Source: Prochlorococcus sp. AG-418-I20
Lineage (GTDB): Bacteria > Cyanobacteriota > Cyanobacteriia > PCC-6307 > Cyanobiaceae
Assembly (NCBI GenBank): GCA_003214175.1
Contig: QCLZ01000006.1
Span: 1-64,000 of the forward strand
DNA: 64,000 nucleotides
Direction: 5' to 3'
Shown here: positions 18,903-28,015 of the stretch, in pieces
How positions within the stretch are numbered: the stretch's first letter is position 1
Layout of the letters: every line of letters starts with the position of its first letter
Program-made: the position numbers and the translations under genes
The notes under the pieces: generated by a model
Told to the model about the DNA's origin: nothing
Seen by the model: the letters and a program-made list of their open reading frames with translations, nothing else
The model's database searches: none

Positions 18903-19886
18903 GTGCTTTATTTAAATAGGCTAGTGAACAAAAGAATTGGATTAGGTACTTGGTCTTGGGGAAATAAGTTTATTTGGAATTACGATTCTACAAATGACGA
19001 TGATTTACGTGAAACATTTAATGAAGCATTGCGAAGAGGTTTTGATCTAATTGATACTGCAGATTCTTACGGTACTGGGAATCTTCAGGGTAGAAGTGAA
19101 TCTTTGTTAGGTAGATTTTTACTAGATACTCCTTCTGAAAAGAAAAAAAGAATTCAAGTAGCAACCAAACTTGCACCTTATCCTTGGAGAATTGGTGAAA
19201 GAGGTTTTAACCAACCTTTTTTTAAAAGTTTAGAAAGGCTTAATAGTAAATTAGATATAGTGCAATTACATTGGTCAACTGCAAAATACAATCCCTGGCA
19301 AGAATTAGGGCTGTTGAAAAATCTTTGCGATTTAAAAGATCAAGGCTTTGATTTTCAAATCGGCTTATCAAATATAGGTCCTCAAAGGCTAAAAAAATTA
19401 ATTAATTTCTTGGCAAAAAGAGATCAGCGGCTAAAAAGCGTTCAGATACAGTTTTCTTTGCTTGCTCCTGATTTAAAAAAACAATATCAGGTAAAAAAAA
19501 TTTGTGAAGAAAATAATATTGATTTCTTTGCATATAGTCCTTTGTCCTTTGGAATACTATGTATTGATCCAGATAAAGAAGAAAATAAAGAAAAAGGTTT
19601 TATTCGTAATGTTTTATTTGAAAACTATAAAAAACCAACTTATGCATTGCGGCGGTGTCTTAAAACAATTGCTAATCAAAGATCAGTTTCACAAGCTCAA
19701 GTAGCAATTAATTGGTGTTGTTATCAAGGTACTATTCCACTCGTTGGAATGCGAAAAAAATCGCAAGTTATAGATGTCTCGAATGTGTTTAAGTGGAACT
19801 TAAATAAAAATGAATTTATAGAACTTCAGAAGGTTTCAAAAAGTTGTTTAAAAAAAATGCCTAAAAATCCTTTTTCAAGTATTTGA
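18903..19886 (+). CDS. Aldo/keto reductase family oxidoreductase
   Basis: NADPH-dependent TIM-barrel oxidoreductase of 327 residues. The family signature with catalytic Asp and Tyr is in DLIDTADSYGTG; the catalytic Lys follows in VATKLAPYPWR; the His-equivalent region is DIVQLHWS; and the C-terminal cofactor region includes GTIPLVGMRKKSQV. The start is GTG at 18903; a second GTG 21 bp downstream is also possible. The physiological substrate cannot be inferred. It is divergent from the parA-like gene and precedes the ssrA locus on the opposite strand. Confidence 0.88.
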   Translation: MLYLNRLVNKRIGLGTWSWGNKFIWNYDSTNDDDLRETFNEALRRGFDLIDTADSYGTGNLQGRSESLLGRFLLDTPSEKKKRIQVATKLAPYPWRIGERGFNQPFFKSLERLNSKLDIVQLHWSTAKYNPWQELGLLKNLCDLKDQGFDFQIGLSNIGPQRLKKLINFLAKRDQRLKSVQIQFSLLAPDLKKQYQVKKICEENNIDFFAYSPLSFGILCIDPDKEENKEKGFIRNVLFENYKKPTYALRRCLKTIANQRSVSQAQVAINWCCYQGTIPLVGMRKKSQVIDVSNVFKWNLNKNEFIELQKVSKSCLKKMPKNPFSSI

Positions 19887-19890
19887 AATT

Positions 19891-20028
19891 TTAAATAGAT
19901 ATCTTTTTTTTCTTTTTTATTTTACAACTACTATTCCATAATTCATTAGGAAATTTTTCACCAGTGAATCTAATAACTTTAGGTTTGAGATTTATTAACA
20001 AGTCATTAAGGTTTTTATTAGGTTCCAT
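19891..20028 (-). CDS. Predicted microprotein, 45 residues
   Basis: An ATG-started ORF reading MEPNKNLNDLLINLKPKV and ending in a lysine-rich tail (CKIKKKKKISI). It fills an otherwise empty gap between the aldo/keto reductase and ssrA. It has no membrane segment, and the middle contains FTGEKFPNELW. It is not recognised. Support is limited to position, an ATG start and a plausible amino-acid composition, so a chance ORF remains possible. Confidence 0.4.
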   Translation of the reverse strand: MEPNKNLNDLLINLKPKVIRFTGEKFPNELWNSSCKIKKKKKISI

Positions 20029-20180
20029 TTTATAAGATTGAAGTTTTTAATAAGATAAATCAATTCAAATCTAATCTTCTCAGTATTTATACTTATAAAA
20101 TTAAAAAAACTATTTTTAATACAAGCAACTGCAGCAATATTTACAAAATCAATAATTATCTACTACAACTTCTATGATTT

Positions 20181-20208
20181 TTAAAAAAGTGGAGTCCTTC
20201 CAGACTCC
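20181..20208 (-). terminator. Rho-independent terminator of ssrA
   Basis: On the minus strand, GGAGTC and GACTCC form a 6-bp GC-rich stem (20191-20196 with 20203-20208) around a 6-base loop, followed by a run of six T after ACT. It lies immediately downstream of the tmRNA coding piece, as expected for its transcript end. Confidence 0.8.
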
Positions 20209-20466
20209 TTGTATCATTTGGTTGATAAGGCTGATATGACCCCATCTCCTTTATGATCAAGCAGCAACTGGTGCTGTTTGACGGGAGAAACTAACGATTT
20301 TGTTAGCATTTGTGTTTTTGCTCTAACCGAGCCGGCTTCAGTCACCTTCCTTATGCCCCGTCGAAACCATTACAACCCCAAAAGTGGAGTTGAGCGGAAT
20401 CGAACCGCTGTCCGAAACATCGGTTGAGATCACCTAGTCCAATTGGACATTTATATTCTGACAGGC
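20209..20466 (-). ncRNA. ssrA: Transfer-messenger RNA, circularly permuted two-piece form
   Basis: The tmRNA rescues stalled ribosomes. On the minus strand the acceptor piece comes first, with the T-arm GCGGTTCGATTCCGC and 3' acceptor strand CAACTCC (ending at 20385-20386). After only about 5 nt (20380-20384) the coding piece begins at 20379 with GGGGTTGTAATGG, whose first seven bases pair with CAACTCC. The tag ORF at 20307-20257 encodes ANKIVSFSRQTAPVAA and TGA, typical of Prochlorococcus. A further long-range helix joins TCGGTTAGAG (20330-20321) and CTCAACCGA (20428-20420) with one bulged A. The order 3'-half before 5'-half is the permuted arrangement known in marine cyanobacteria. The outer 5' limit is approximate. 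Confidence 0.96.
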
Positions 20467-20509
20467 AAAATGAGTATTGAATAGTTTTTTTATTAAGTTT
20501 TTATCGTAT

Positions 20510-21634
20510 ATGAATGTAGTTGCATCAGCTCCAGAAGGAATAGAAAAATATTTAGCTGAAGAAATTTCAAATCTAGGTGGCTTTAATATTAATACTTATA
20601 AAAGATTTATTAATTTTGAATGTGATTTGGAAACTTTTTATAGAGTTCATTTTTATTCCAGATTAGCTTTTCGTTTTTATAGAGAAATTGCCTGTTTTAA
20701 TTGCTATGACAAGCAATCTTTATATGAGGGGGTTAGAGATTCATTTGATTGGCTAAATTGGTTGCACTATGAAAAAACGTTTAATGTTCAAGTAACTGGT
20801 AGAACATCCTCTTTAAGTCATACACATTTCACTGCTCTTGAAGTAAAAAATTCTATAACTGATTTGCAAAAGGCAGTTTGGAATAAAAGATCAAATATTT
20901 CTTTAGATAATCCTGATTTTATAATTCATCTTCATTTAAATAATAATAAAGCAATTATCAGTCTTCAAAGTAGTTTGGAAAGCTTACATAAAAGAGGCTA
21001 TAGACCAGCAGTTGGAAATGCCCCATTAAAAGAAAATTTAGCTTCTGGATTGATAAATATGACTCAATGGAATGGCAAAGTCCCTTTAATTGATTTTATG
21101 TGTGGTTCAGGAACTTTTTTAATTGAGGCAGCTAACCAATTTCTCGAAGTTCCTATAAATATTGATCAAATATATCTGTTTGAGAATTGGTTGGACTTTA
21201 GGAAAGATATTTATCTTAATGAAAAAAATAAGGCAAAAAATAAAATTATAAACTATGAAAAATTACCAAAAATAATAGGCTATGAAATTAATAAAAAGGT
21301 TTTTGAGCAGGCTAAAGTAAACATATCATTGGCGGGACTCAAAAATTATATTGAACTTAAAAATAATGATTTTTTAGAACTCAAATTAAAAAGTGCACCT
21401 GGGATCATTATATGTAACCCTCCATACGGCAAAAAATTGGGTGATGAAAATGAATTAATTTATTTATATGAAGAAATGGGAATCTTTTTAAAAAATAACT
21501 TTTCGGGTTGGGAATTTTGGCTACTAAGTGGAAATCCAAAACTAACAAAATATTTAAAAATGAAATCTTCATTGAAAATACCTGTCAGTAATGGAGGTAT
21601 TGATTGCAGATGGATAAAGTATTTAATAAGGTAA
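20510..21634 (+). CDS. THUMP-domain RNA methyltransferase (RlmL N-terminal-type, UPF0020)
   Basis: Predicted SAM-dependent guanine-N2 methyltransferase of 374 residues, resembling the RlmL half that modifies G2445 of 23S rRNA. The first ~160 residues contain a THUMP RNA-binding region, with the RGYRPAVGNAPLKENLASG linker that precedes the catalytic domain. SAM-binding motif I is in DFMCGSGTFLIEAA and the catalytic NPPY motif is in IICNPPYGKKLGDE. I start at the ATG for MNVVASAPEGIEKYLAEE because the family begins here; a TTG 33 bp upstream lies close to the start of the divergent ssrA transcript. Confidence 0.88.
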   Translation: MNVVASAPEGIEKYLAEEISNLGGFNINTYKRFINFECDLETFYRVHFYSRLAFRFYREIACFNCYDKQSLYEGVRDSFDWLNWLHYEKTFNVQVTGRTSSLSHTHFTALEVKNSITDLQKAVWNKRSNISLDNPDFIIHLHLNNNKAIISLQSSLESLHKRGYRPAVGNAPLKENLASGLINMTQWNGKVPLIDFMCGSGTFLIEAANQFLEVPINIDQIYLFENWLDFRKDIYLNEKNKAKNKIINYEKLPKIIGYEINKKVFEQAKVNISLAGLKNYIELKNNDFLELKLKSAPGIIICNPPYGKKLGDENELIYLYEEMGIFLKNNFSGWEFWLLSGNPKLTKYLKMKSSLKIPVSNGGIDCRWIKYLIR

Positions 21635-21635
21635 T

Positions 21636-22037
21636 TTATTTTTTGCCTAAAACGGCTCTTGTTGTCTTCCCTAAACCCTCTAATGTTTGGGGAAGATAGG
21701 GACCTTTTGATAATTTTCCACCAAGCTTCAAACTTAAGCCAGCGAGAAATAAATCGATAAATATTATGAGTAATAAATTGTACTCAGCATTCCAGTTATT
21801 GTAGTTTTCTAGAAAAAGATAAAAAATAATATGGATGCAAATTAGAACTACTAATAGTAATGTCATTCCAATTGCCAAAAATATTCCGCCACTAATTAAT
21901 CTTCTTTTTTCTCTATCTACCTCTTGAAGAGCTATTCTTACATGCAAATCCATCACTGAACTTGCGATAGCTGAAATTCTTGAAGCGGTATTTGCAAAAT
22001 TTTTATTTTTTGGTTTTTCCATATTATTTTTTCCCAC
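21636..22037 (-). CDS. Holin-X/YqjE-like membrane protein
   Basis: A 133-residue protein with two hydrophobic segments (roughly 49-73 and 84-104) after an N-terminal amphipathic region, of the type annotated as putative Actinobacterial Holin-X or YqjE-like. Despite the name there is no phage context. Its start overlaps the end of the upstream gene by 14 bp, so the pair is one translationally coupled unit resembling the enterobacterial yqjD-yqjE arrangement. It probably acts at the inner or thylakoid membrane; the exact role is unknown. Confidence 0.6.
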   Translation of the reverse strand: MGKNNMEKPKNKNFANTASRISAIASSVMDLHVRIALQEVDREKRRLISGGIFLAIGMTLLLVVLICIHIIFYLFLENYNNWNAEYNLLLIIFIDLFLAGLSLKLGGKLSKGPYLPQTLEGLGKTTRAVLGKK

Positions 22038-22485
22038 TGTTTAGGAGAGTTCCTATTAGTAAACCAACACCGGCCGCAATAGCTATAGATAATAGTGGTT
22101 TTTTTCTTATTGGACTTTCTATTTTTGGTCTAAGAGTATTGTTAAGTTCTTCTAATAACTCTTCTAATTGACTTTCGATAGGTTCAATTTTTTCTGAAAT
22201 TTCCCACTTATTTTCTCGGATAGAATTAATAATTTCAAATAGCTGGCGCTTTATATTTTTTGCGGAGGTTCCTGTATTGCTTGCTATTACTTCAACTAAG
22301 TCATCAATACTACCTTTCGTAGCTACAAGGGTTTGTTGAGCAATGGTAGGCCATTTTTCTTTTATTAAAGGTATTAAACTATCAATTTTTTCATTTAACC
22401 ATTTCTCCAAGATAACTTCTTGCTCAGGCTGTTCAGAGTTATCTACTTCCTTTTCTACTTCTTGGGGAGGATGGTAAGTCTCCAT
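22024..22485 (-). CDS. YqjD/DUF883-like protein with C-terminal membrane anchor
   Basis: A 153-residue, highly charged and helical protein ending in one transmembrane helix, PLLSIAIAAGVGLLIGTLL, directly after a basic stretch (IRKKP). This glycine-rich tail anchor preceded by a long amphipathic helix is the layout of YqjD/ElaB (DUF883) proteins, which in enterobacteria bind ribosomes at the membrane. Similarity outside the tail is not obvious to me, so the family is tentative. It is upstream of, and overlaps by 14 bp, the holin-X/YqjE-like gene. Confidence 0.6.
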   Translation of the reverse strand: METYHPPQEVEKEVDNSEQPEQEVILEKWLNEKIDSLIPLIKEKWPTIAQQTLVATKGSIDDLVEVIASNTGTSAKNIKRQLFEIINSIRENKWEISEKIEPIESQLEELLEELNNTLRPKIESPIRKKPLLSIAIAAGVGLLIGTLLNSGKK

Positions 22486-22655
22486 TATTTAAACTTGATT
22501 ATTTTAAGATTAGACCCTATTTTCTCAATTTGGAACCCTTATCTAAACATTTGTGCGATTTATATAGAATAAAAACATATAAAAGTTTATTTACATTTTA
22601 TTTATCTACTCTGTTCTGTAAGAAGGTTTTGTTAAGCTATTACTGAATTTATTAA

Positions 22656-22811
22656 ATGAGTTTAAATTTCATCATGGATATTACATTTGCATCATTAATT
22701 TTTGCATCTCGCACAATTCCTACAGATTTTGGATTAGTTGCGGCAGCTATTGCTGGAGCAGGAAGTTTGCTATTTATTGCTTTAAGATTTGTCCCTGATG
22801 CAAGTAATTAA
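22656..22811 (+). CDS. Small single-helix membrane protein
   Basis: A 51-residue ORF (45 if started at the second ATG, 22674). It has a short N-terminal region, the motif SRTIPTDFG, then one glycine/alanine-rich transmembrane helix (LVAAAIAGAGSLLFIAL) and a short polar tail RFVPDASN. The size and shape are those of small photosynthetic-complex or NDH-1 subunits of cyanobacteria, but I cannot match it to a named subunit. It stands alone between divergent and co-directional genes. Confidence 0.65.
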   Translation: MSLNFIMDITFASLIFASRTIPTDFGLVAAAIAGAGSLLFIALRFVPDASN

Positions 22812-22890
22812 ATAATAGGGACTATCTTTAAATACGACACATTTTCATCTTAATTGTTTTAAAAGATTCAATTTATTTCTCAACTAGACA

Positions 22891-23253
22891 ATGAATAAAT
22901 GGGTTTTGCTTGAACATAAAGTCTTTTCTGGTAATTCTTTTGATATTCATTACGATTTTCTTATTGAAGATAAAATAGATTGTTTAACTTGGAAATTTTT
23001 AACACTTCCTTCGTCAAATGAAGCTTCTGTAGAAATTATTAAACAGAAAAATCATAGACTTGTATGGTTATTAAGGAAAGAACACGAACTTTCTGAAAAT
23101 CGAGGCTTAGTGAAAAGAATAGATCATGGAATATTTAAAAATGTTTCTGATGAATTGAAAACTGAAGGTTTTCGATACATATTGGATGGTGAAATTTTGT
23201 TTGGTTTGCTCGAAATTTCTAACAACGTTTGCAGATTGAGCGACAATAATTAA
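22891..23253 (+). CDS. Small LigD 3'-phosphoesterase-like protein
   Basis: A 120-residue soluble protein. The HYDF motif at 20-23, followed by an acidic stretch and LTWKF, then HRLVWLLRKEHEL and RGLVKRIDHGIF, follow the order of landmarks in the N-terminal phosphoesterase domain of bacterial ligase D (HYDF, SWAVPKG, EDHPLEY, GxVxxWDxGxW). H9, H20, D22 and H65 could supply the metal-binding residues. It is shorter than the ~150-residue LigD domain and the first His is more distant than usual. If correct, it would clean 3' ends in DNA repair. It lies just upstream of smc. The assignment is my inference from motif order. Confidence 0.55.
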   Translation: MNKWVLLEHKVFSGNSFDIHYDFLIEDKIDCLTWKFLTLPSSNEASVEIIKQKNHRLVWLLRKEHELSENRGLVKRIDHGIFKNVSDELKTEGFRYILDGEILFGLLEISNNVCRLSDNN

Positions 23254-23329
23254 TATTCATTTATAAATAATCGTAATATTTCTCTTGAGAATCTTTGCAA
23301 ATTGGTTATTCTTATTTAGCTATTGAGAC

Positions 23330-26300
23330 TTGAGATTGGTACACATCAATCAGGTCGAGTTTGAAAATTTTAAGTCTTTTGGGGGAACTGTCAAAATTCC
23401 CCTTGAAGAGGGTTTTACAGTGGTTACTGGTCCAAACGGTTCTGGGAAAAGTAATATTTTGGATGGAATTTTATTTTGTTTAGGCCTAGCAAATAGTAGG
23501 GGGATGAGAGCTGAAAGATTACCAGATTTAATAAATAACTCAAAAGTTAAAGAAGGTAAATCATCTGAAACATTTGTGTCGGTAAAATTTAATATTCAAG
23601 ATTGGTCGCCTAGAGCAGATCTTCCTCCTTTGGAATTAGAAGAAGAAGAAATTGCTCTTAATAAAGGTCAAAAAGAATGGGTAGTTTCTAGAAAGTTAAG
23701 GCTTATGCCTGGCGGTTCATATGCTTCAACTTATACTTCTGATGGAAAACAATGTACTTTGCAACAAATACAGAGAATTTTAAGGGATATTAGTGTCGAC
23801 CCTGAGGGAAGTAATGTTGTTATGCAGGGTGATGTAACAAGAATAGTATCAATGAATAATAAGGAGAGGAGAAATCTTATTGATGAATTAGCAGGTGTAG
23901 CACTTTTTGATACAAGAATAGAACAAACTAATGCAAAATTAAATGATGTTTTTGAACGACAAGAGAGGTGTGAAATTTTAGAAAATGAATTGCAATCTAG
24001 TAAAAATAAACTTGAAAAAGAATGTGAAAAAGCAAAGCGATATAAAGAGCTAAAGGCAAAATTGCTTCAAATAATTGAATTAGAGAAAATTCTTATTTAT
24101 GATAAACAAATTAAACATGTTGATTCTATAGAGAAAAAACAAGTTGAAATTGAAAAAAATAAAATTTTATTTAATGAACAAAAAGAATCTATAAATAAAG
24201 AAGTAGCAGTCTTAGAAAAAGCCTTGAAAATATTGGTTGCAGAACTGAAAGAGAAAGGAGAAGATATTTTGATTAAAGTAAATTCTGATATTGGAAGTAT
24301 TAATTCTAGTTTGAGAGAACTTGATAGAATATCAATTCTTAACAAAGAAGAGGGAAACAAATTACAAAAGGAGCGAGATGAAATTGCAATTTCCAAGAGA
24401 AATATCGAGTTAGAAAACGTGAGAAATGAAAATTTTGATGAAAATTTATTAAATAAATTGAACTTACAAATTGATGATCTTACTTTAAAACATAAATCAT
24501 CTAGACAAAAACTTTCTGATGCAGCAGGAGAATCTGGAGAATTCTCAAAACAAAGTATTAAATTAAATGATGAGCTTGAAAATATACAAAATATAATTAA
24601 TCCTTTGGAATTAAAAAAAAGAAAAGTTGAAGAAGAAACTATCCAAAATAATATTCAAAAAGAAGAAATTTCTTCTCAGATAAAAGCTTTGGCTTTGGAA
24701 AAGCAGAAACTTTTAGAAGTAAATCAAAGCAAAAAAGAGACATCTCAGATTAAGAGTAATAATTTGGTAAGTAATAGTTCAGAAATTGATTATTTAAAAA
24801 ATGAAATAAATTTAATAAATAAAACTAAATTAAGACTAAACAATGAGCAATTAAGGCTTGAAAAGGATTTATCTCGATTAGAAAGTAGAAAAGAAGCTTT
24901 AAATGAATCAAGAGGTTCATTTGCTCTCAGAATTCTTTTAGAAGCAGGGCTAGAGGGTATACATGGCTATGTAGCTCAACTTGGAGAGGTCAGTGAGAAA
25001 AACAGATATGCATTAGAAATTGCTGCAGGAAGTAGGCTTGGACAAATTGTTGTTGATAATGATCAGATTGCCGCTAGAGCAATTGAAATTCTTAAAAAGA
25101 AGAAGGCAGGACGCTTAACTTTCTTACCTCTAAATAGAATTAAAAGTAATACAAAGAATATTGCAATTTCGAGATTTGAAAATAATCGCGAACCTGGTTT
25201 TATTGATAAAGCTATTAATTTAATCACTTTTGATGAAGTATATTCAGATGTTTTTAGATATGTTTTTGGAGATACGATGGTTTTTTCAGACTTAGCCTCG
25301 GCTAGGTTATCTAAACAAAAAATTAGGATGGTTACTTTAGGTGGTGAATTATTAGAGTCAAGTGGTGCTATTACAGGAGGCAGTAAGTTAAATAAAGATT
25401 TAGCTTATAGATTTGGTATTAATAATGATCTTGATGATTCTAGCCCAATCAAAGAAAGGTTATTGGTTATTGAAGCAGCTTTAAATGAGTCAAATAATGA
25501 TTTGATCAACAAAAATAATAGACTCAGTAAATTAAATTCTGATAGGAGTCAAATAATTGAGGAATCTGCTTCATTAAATAAAGAAATTGAAGTAAATAAA
25601 AAGTCTCTTGAAGTTGTCATTCAAAGAATTGATAACTTTAATTTAAGATTAAAAACACTGAATATTGCTAATAATTTATTAGTTGAGGAGTTAGATCATT
25701 TAAAAAATAAATTAAAGCCCCATAAAGAAAAGTTTGATCAAATACAAATAATTCAGAAGGAGAACTATCAAAAAAATCAAAAATCCTCACTAATAGCTTT
25801 CAATAATGATTTTAATAATCTTGATAAAAAACTTGAATTATTGGTCCAAGAAAGAGATTCATTGATAGATAAGAAGAATCAATTTGCTTTAAATAAAGAA
25901 CGTATCAATAATTCGTTAAAAATAATTTTATTACAAGAACAAAACTTACATAAATCTATCAAAGAACTTTCAATTGCTCATAGTGAATGGATAGAAAATA
26001 GAGATAAATTTAAAAAAGAGCTTTTAGTACTTGATAATCAAAAAAATTCACTAGAAAAGGATTTAGGTTTATTGAGAAGAAAAAGAGATGAATTAAACTC
26101 TTCAATTTCAAATAAAAGGCAAGAATATAATAACTATCTTTTAAAGTTGGAATATCTTGAAAGAGATGTTAATTCTCTAAAAGAGGAGATGAGGAGTGAG
26201 AAAATAAAATTAGAAAATTATAAAAAAGATTTACCTAATCCATACCCTGATTTTGGAGAATATATAGGGAAGAGCCTTGAATTTTTACAATCAGAAATTT

Positions 26301-26920
26301 CCACTATAAATGTAAAATTAGAAAGCTTGGAACCTGTAAATATGTTGGCTCTAGATGAATTAGAGGAATTAATTGAGAGATTAACTGGTTTACAAGAAAA
26401 ATTAGAAATTTTATCTAATGAAAGATCTCAGTTATTGCTGAGAATCGAAACTGTTTCAACAATGCGTCAAGAGGCTTTCATGCAAGCATTCGTTGAAGTT
26501 GATAAAAACTTTAGAGAAATTTTTGCAAATTTATCAGATGGAGATGGCTTCCTTCAGCTTGAGAATCCTGATTCTCCCTTAGAAGGAGGCTTAACTTTAG
26601 TTGCTCATCCAAAGGGGAAAAATGTTAGAAGATTAGCCTCTATGTCAGGTGGTGAAAAATCATTAACAGCCTTAAGTTTCTTATTCGCTTTACAAAAGTA
26701 TAAACCTTCCCCTTTTTATGCCTTAGATGAGGTTGATAGTTTTTTAGATGGTATAAATGTTGAAAGGTTATCAAAATTAATATCTAATCAGTCATCAAAT
26801 GCTCAATTTATAGTCGTAAGTCATAGAAGGCCTATGATAAGTGCATCTGAACGAACAATTGGTGTTGCTCAAGCAAGAGGTGCTAATACCCAAGTTGTTG
26901 GGTTACCAAATGCTGCATAA
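23330..26920 (+). CDS. smc: Chromosome segregation ATPase SMC
   Basis: A 1196-residue structural-maintenance-of-chromosomes protein that, with ScpA/ScpB, organises and segregates the chromosome. It has an N-terminal ATPase half with Walker A GPNGSGKS (34-41), a first coiled coil (about 175-505), a hinge domain (about 520-680, including GAITGGSKL), a second coiled coil and the C-terminal ATPase half with the signature MSGGEKSLTALSFLFAL and Walker B YALDEVDSFLDG. The start is TTG at 23330, with another TTG two codons later; neither has a strong ribosome-binding site. Confidence 0.97.
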   Translation: MRLVHINQVEFENFKSFGGTVKIPLEEGFTVVTGPNGSGKSNILDGILFCLGLANSRGMRAERLPDLINNSKVKEGKSSETFVSVKFNIQDWSPRADLPPLELEEEEIALNKGQKEWVVSRKLRLMPGGSYASTYTSDGKQCTLQQIQRILRDISVDPEGSNVVMQGDVTRIVSMNNKERRNLIDELAGVALFDTRIEQTNAKLNDVFERQERCEILENELQSSKNKLEKECEKAKRYKELKAKLLQIIELEKILIYDKQIKHVDSIEKKQVEIEKNKILFNEQKESINKEVAVLEKALKILVAELKEKGEDILIKVNSDIGSINSSLRELDRISILNKEEGNKLQKERDEIAISKRNIELENVRNENFDENLLNKLNLQIDDLTLKHKSSRQKLSDAAGESGEFSKQSIKLNDELENIQNIINPLELKKRKVEEETIQNNIQKEEISSQIKALALEKQKLLEVNQSKKETSQIKSNNLVSNSSEIDYLKNEINLINKTKLRLNNEQLRLEKDLSRLESRKEALNESRGSFALRILLEAGLEGIHGYVAQLGEVSEKNRYALEIAAGSRLGQIVVDNDQIAARAIEILKKKKAGRLTFLPLNRIKSNTKNIAISRFENNREPGFIDKAINLITFDEVYSDVFRYVFGDTMVFSDLASARLSKQKIRMVTLGGELLESSGAITGGSKLNKDLAYRFGINNDLDDSSPIKERLLVIEAALNESNNDLINKNNRLSKLNSDRSQIIEESASLNKEIEVNKKSLEVVIQRIDNFNLRLKTLNIANNLLVEELDHLKNKLKPHKEKFDQIQIIQKENYQKNQKSSLIAFNNDFNNLDKKLELLVQERDSLIDKKNQFALNKERINNSLKIILLQEQNLHKSIKELSIAHSEWIENRDKFKKELLVLDNQKNSLEKDLGLLRRKRDELNSSISNKRQEYNNYLLKLEYLERDVNSLKEEMRSEKIKLENYKKDLPNPYPDFGEYIGKSLEFLQSEISTINVKLESLEPVNMLALDELEELIERLTGLQEKLEILSNERSQLLLRIETVSTMRQEAFMQAFVEVDKNFREIFANLSDGDGFLQLENPDSPLEGGLTLVAHPKGKNVRRLASMSGGEKSLTALSFLFALQKYKPSPFYALDEVDSFLDGINVERLSKLISNQSSNAQFIVVSHRRPMISASERTIGVAQARGANTQVVGLPNAA

Positions 26921-26965
26921 ACACACTTTTTTAAATTTATACGTCAGAATGATAGAAAGTTTTTT

Positions 26966-28015
26966 ATGAGTTTGTCTAACACATCTGGAAATAAGAATCT
27001 CCCAAATTCTGTTCCTAGTGAACGGTTATGGTTAAGGTCAGAATTGATGGGAACACAAGTGATAACTACAGATACTGGGAGGCGTTTAGGGGTGGTTGGC
27101 GAAGTTGTTGTTGATATTGACAGAAGAGAAGTGGTTGCTTTGGGACTTAGAGATAATCCACTGACAAGATTTTTACCAGGTTTACCAAAATGGATGCCTT
27201 TAGAAAGTATTAAGCAAGTTGGAGATGTCATATTAGTAGATTCTCTAGATTCATTAAGTGAAGGTTTCTCTCCAGAGAGATATGGAAAGGTAATTAATTG
27301 TCAAGTGATTACAGAATCTGGACAGCTTTTAGGAAGAGTTCTTGGTTTTTCTTTTGATATCGAGACTGGTGATTTGATTTCTCTTGTTATGGGCGCAGTT
27401 GGTGTTCCTCTATTAGGTGAGGGGGTTTTAAGTACTTGGGAAATTCCTGTTGAGGAAATAGTTAGTAGCGGCACAGATAGAATTATTGTTTATGAAGGTG
27501 CTGAAGATAAATTGAATCAATTAAGTAGTGGATTATTAGAGAAACTTGGAGTAGGAGGTTCTTCATGGGATGAAAAAGAAGCAAATGGCTACTCAGCAAA
27601 TCTTGTTCCAGTTGAGAATCAGTTACTGTCTGGTTCGGAATCAGAACAAGAAAACAATCTGGTTGAAGAATATGAAGAAGAAGTTGTTGAACAAGATGAA
27701 TATGAATATGAAGATGAAGATGAAGATGAACTTGAATATGTTGAACTAACGGGTTCTTCAGAAGGAATTAAGCAGAGAAAAAAGCTATATATGGATAGTG
27801 ATTTTTCTGATCAGATAGAGAATCAAAATACGTTTAATCAAACTGATGAAGAAAAAAATCTTTATTCTAAACAAAGGAAGCAATCTAATATCAATTTTAC
27901 ATCGAAAAGACCAATTCAAAATGCAACAGAGACTTTAGATATTGAACCAGTAGATGAAAAAAAAATTAATGTTAATGAAAAATCAGAAAAGTTTGAAATT
28001 GATGATCCCTGGTAA
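26966..28015 (+). CDS. PRC-barrel domain protein with acidic tail
   Basis: A 349-residue cyanobacterial protein with two PRC-barrel-like units: residues about 20-90 (ELMGTQVITTDTGRRLGVVG onward) and about 105-180 (GKVINCQVITESGQLLGRVL onward). PRC barrels are found in photosynthetic reaction-centre H subunit and ribosome-maturation factor RimM. After residue ~215 the sequence becomes low-complexity and very acidic (EEYEEEVVEQDEYEYEDEDE), then polar and probably disordered. It follows smc by 45 bp on the same strand. Its function is not known; a scaffold or assembly role is only a guess. Confidence 0.85.
   Translation: MSLSNTSGNKNLPNSVPSERLWLRSELMGTQVITTDTGRRLGVVGEVVVDIDRREVVALGLRDNPLTRFLPGLPKWMPLESIKQVGDVILVDSLDSLSEGFSPERYGKVINCQVITESGQLLGRVLGFSFDIETGDLISLVMGAVGVPLLGEGVLSTWEIPVEEIVSSGTDRIIVYEGAEDKLNQLSSGLLEKLGVGGSSWDEKEANGYSANLVPVENQLLSGSESEQENNLVEEYEEEVVEQDEYEYEDEDEDELEYVELTGSSEGIKQRKKLYMDSDFSDQIENQNTFNQTDEEKNLYSKQRKQSNINFTSKRPIQNATETLDIEPVDEKKINVNEKSEKFEIDDPW

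Noticed and set aside
19870-19890. Possible terminator hairpin after the aldo/keto reductase gene
   Set aside because: The stem TTTCAA/TTGAAA is short and AT-only, expected by chance in this sequence.
21636-22485. Prophage suspicion because of the holin-like annotation type
   Set aside because: There are no phage structural, lysis or integrase genes nearby; the pair fits the cellular YqjD/YqjE arrangement.
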